Shown here: positions 6,530 through 8,090 of the stretch, piece after piece
Layout of the letters: each line of letters begins with the position of its first letter
Numbering within the stretch: position 1 is the first letter of the stretch
Source of the DNA: Chloroflexia bacterium
GTDB taxonomy: Bacteria; Chloroflexota; Chloroflexia; Thermomicrobiales; UBA6265
Length of the DNA stretch: 8,090 nucleotides
Assembly (NCBI GenBank): GCA_013696525.1
Contig: JACCYK010000398.1
Coordinates: forward strand, 1 to 8,090
Direction of reading: 5' to 3'
Position numbers and translations under genes: made by a program
The notes under the pieces: model-generated
Told to the model about the DNA's origin: nothing
Databases searched by the model: none
Seen by the model: only the letters and a program-made list of their open reading frames with translations

Positions 6530-6594
6530 ACACATTAGCAATTTCGCATCAACATTTGAGTGGCGAGTAAATCAAACAATCGAGAAGGCTAGGG

Positions 6595-7779
6595 ATGATG
6601 GCTAACCAGAAAGAATTCGACCGCCGCGGCCTGCTCCGGCTGGGCGCCGCGGGCGGGGCGGTGGCCGGCGCCGCCGGGGGATTAGCCCTGTTGCTGCCGG
6701 GTCGAGGTGCGGCCCCCGGCCAGGCTCAAGAGGGCGCGCCGGCCGGGCCGCAAGACCACGCCCAAATGGGCACACCGACCACGCCGGCCACGCTGGAAGC
6801 CGATGGCGAAGCCGGCACGCGGCGGGGGCAGCAAGACCACGCCGCCCATAGTTTGAGCTTGACGGTCGGCGACGTTGACATTGAGCGCCTTGGCTTTGAT
6901 CCCTCGGTGATCCTTCGCCAGTTCGATTACGGTGAGGTGAGCACCGCCGCGGATGGGACCGTCGTCCGGGAGTTCGAGATCACCGCCTTCGATCGGGAGA
7001 TTGAGATCGCGCCGGGGGTCTTCTTCCCGGCCTGGACCTACAACGGACAAGTGCCGGGGCCCACCTTGCGGGCGAACGAAGGAGATCGGATTCGGGTGCG
7101 GTTCACCAATGCCGGATCACATCCGCATACGATGCACTTCCACGGTATTCACAGCGCCTTTCACGACGGCGTGTCCGGGATTGGCCGGGGCGACATCTTG
7201 CCGGGGGAAACATTCGTCTACGAGTTCAACGCCGAGCCGTATGGCTGCCATCTCTATCACTGCCATTCCACGCCCTTGAAACGCCACATCCACAAGGGTC
7301 TCTATGGCGCCTACATCGTCAATCCCGATCCGGCGCGGCATGGCGAGCTGGCGCGCTCGCGCCATCCCGACCACGAGGAGGCGAGCGAGTGGGACGAGAT
7401 GGTGATGGTGATGAACGCCTTCGACACCACCTTCGACGCGGCGAACGAGGTCTACGCGGTCAACACGGTGGCCTTCCACTATATGAAGCACCCGATCGCG
7501 ATCGACCGCACCCGTCCGATCCGGATCTATCTGATCAACATCACCGAGTTCGATCCGCTCAACTCGTTCCACCTCCACGCCAATTTCTTCAACTACTACG
7601 ATACCGGCACGACGCTGGAACCGACGCTGCGGCGGGTCGACACGATCATGCAGGTGCAAGCCCAGCGGGGCATCCTGGAGTTTGATTTCCGGAACCACAA
7701 GCCGGGCCTATACATGTTCCACGCCCATGTCTCCGAGTTCGCCGAGCTGGGCTGGATGGGAGTCTTCGATGTTCGATAG
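6595..7779 (+). CDS. Tat-exported two-domain multicopper oxidase
   Basis: Predicted extracytoplasmic copper oxidase that takes electrons at a type 1 copper and reduces oxygen at a trinuclear cluster. The N-terminus has a twin-arginine signal (EFDRRGLLRLGAAG, Arg10-Arg11) and a hydrophobic stretch at 17-34, then a His/Met-containing linker (QDHAQMG at 53-59, QQDHAAH at 79-85). Domain 1 has HPHTMHFHG (176-184) and CHLYHCHSTPLKRHIHKGLYG (218-238); domain 2 has FHLHANFF (325-332) and FHAHVSEFAELGWMG (375-389). The four HxH pairs 181/183, 222/224, 326/328 and 376/378 make a full eight-histidine trinuclear set. Cys223 lies only in domain 1, and domain 2 lacks a type 1 cysteine, so this is a two-domain type with a single blue copper, built like copper nitrite reductase. 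At 394 aa the size fits. GAGAAGG at 6582-6588 serves ATG 6595 (6-base spacing) or ATG 6598 (9-base). The substrate (metal ion, phenol or other) is unknown. Confidence 0.92.
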   Translation: MMANQKEFDRRGLLRLGAAGGAVAGAAGGLALLLPGRGAAPGQAQEGAPAGPQDHAQMGTPTTPATLEADGEAGTRRGQQDHAAHSLSLTVGDVDIERLGFDPSVILRQFDYGEVSTAADGTVVREFEITAFDREIEIAPGVFFPAWTYNGQVPGPTLRANEGDRIRVRFTNAGSHPHTMHFHGIHSAFHDGVSGIGRGDILPGETFVYEFNAEPYGCHLYHCHSTPLKRHIHKGLYGAYIVNPDPARHGELARSRHPDHEEASEWDEMVMVMNAFDTTFDAANEVYAVNTVAFHYMKHPIAIDRTRPIRIYLINITEFDPLNSFHLHANFFNYYDTGTTLEPTLRRVDTIMQVQAQRGILEFDFRNHKPGLYMFHAHVSEFAELGWMGVFDVR

Positions 7780-7804
7780 CGTCCCGGAGCAAGGAGCGGC
7801 AGCC

Positions 7805-8090
7805 GTGACTGAACAGAGTTTGACCTCCGAGCGGCCCGCCGTCGCCATTCCGGACCGGGTGGCGGACCCCGGGCCGATGCTCCTGTGGGCGGTGCTGCCG
7901 CTGGTCCTGTTGGCAGCCGTGCTGGTCATTATTGTCCGTACCAACGCGGGCTTGGGCGAACGAACCCTCCCGCCGATCGAGACCCTTTCCGTCCAGTCCG
8001 TGCGGCTGCCCGCCCCTGGCCAGATCGAGCTCACGGTTGTCAATGACGGCCAGGATCCGATCACGATCGCCCAGGTGCTGGTCGACGAGG
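7805..8090 (+). CDS. Membrane-anchored protein, probable ZIP-type metal permease, 5' part
   Basis: Ninety-five codons are visible before the window ends. The start is GTG 7805, with AAGGAG at 7791-7796 eight bases upstream. The frame also contains ATG 7769, which would overlap the oxidase by 11 bases and has no comparable ribosome site. After a hydrophilic N-terminus of about 24 residues comes one strong membrane helix (MLLWAVLPLVLLAAVLVIIVR, about 25-45). An extracytoplasmic-looking beta segment follows, with QIELTVVNDGQDPITIAQVLVDE (73-95). From memory this N-terminal layout occurs in proteins annotated as metal transporters (ZIP family) next to multicopper oxidases in Chloroflexota, but the transport domain lies beyond the window, so the call rests on resemblance and position. 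The 25-base gap after the oxidase stop indicates one transcript and a shared metal-handling role. An alternative is an anchored cupredoxin-like partner of the oxidase. Confidence 0.62.
   Translation, partial: MTEQSLTSERPAVAIPDRVADPGPMLLWAVLPLVLLAAVLVIIVRTNAGLGERTLPPIETLSVQSVRLPAPGQIELTVVNDGQDPITIAQVLVDE

Larger units (their letters stand above)
6332..6594. other. Intergenic regulatory gap upstream of the oxidase
   Basis: The left half is very GC-rich and repetitive. A 5-bp hairpin CCGAT-TAATC-ATCGG (6340-6354) follows the 283-aa gene without a T run, so it is a doubtful terminator. A 15-base near-repeat occurs at 6401-6431, and GGCC-ATAC-GGCC (6440-6451) is a small palindrome. From about 6500 the composition turns AT-rich and holds the probable promoter and operator of the oxidase gene. 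No open frame here looks coding. Confidence 0.6.

Noticed and set aside
7117..7698. 193-codon minus-strand frame opposite the oxidase
   Set aside because: It mirrors the copper-site coding frame and has an unnatural Val/Arg/Asp/His composition.

Overview
The window looks like chromosomal DNA of a GC-rich bacterium. Most of it has strongly GC-biased third codon positions, compact spacing and clear Shine-Dalgarno sites. The best lineage guess is Chloroflexota (Thermomicrobia-like). This rests on the pairing of a Tat-exported two-domain multicopper oxidase with a membrane protein whose N-terminus resembles the metal permeases found beside such oxidases in that group, and on the overall style of the nucleotidyltransferase-like and hypothetical proteins. 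It is an inference from recalled family resemblance, not a database result.

Layout, left to right. (1) 1-971, minus strand: the first 323 codons of a nucleotidyltransferase-like protein that runs off the window, read from a TTG start behind a good GAGGAG site. (2) 972-1279: a 308-base gap with no convincing gene. (3) 1280-3250, minus: an AMP-forming acyl-CoA synthetase of the acetyl-CoA synthetase family. All core adenylation motifs are present, but the acetate-pocket tryptophan is replaced by glycine. (4) 3267-5362 (open to 5434), minus: a two-gene unit with visibly lower GC (hand-counted 60-base lines of 48% and 43%, against 70% for a line in the synthetase gene). The upstream gene encodes a protein of about 371-395 aa that I do not recognise. 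The downstream gene, overlapping it by 4 bases (ATGA), encodes a 327-aa protein with a PD-(D/E)XK nuclease-type motif. This is the most likely place for an undescribed system. (5) 5480-6331, plus: a 283-aa hypothetical protein with two charged helical, coiled-coil-like ends. (6) 6332-6594: a regulatory gap with a short GC-rich tandem repeat and then an AT-rich promoter region holding the palindrome TTAGC-ATAC-GCTAA. (7) 6595-7779, plus: the multicopper oxidase. (8) 7805-8090, plus: the start of a membrane-anchored protein, probably a ZIP-type metal permease, cut by the window end.

How the parts may work together. The oxidase and permease (6-8) look like one metal-handling operon: an exported copper oxidase, a putative metal transporter, and an upstream palindrome with the half-site geometry of DtxR/MntR-type metalloregulator sites. 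The low-GC pair (4) appears to be an insertion between the host-like synthetase and the 283-aa gene. It carries its own divergent promoter region with an 8-base inverted repeat. Its left edge lies exactly at the synthetase start, so the synthetase may now be read through from the pair. No tRNA, rRNA, CRISPR array, transposase or insertion-sequence end was found.
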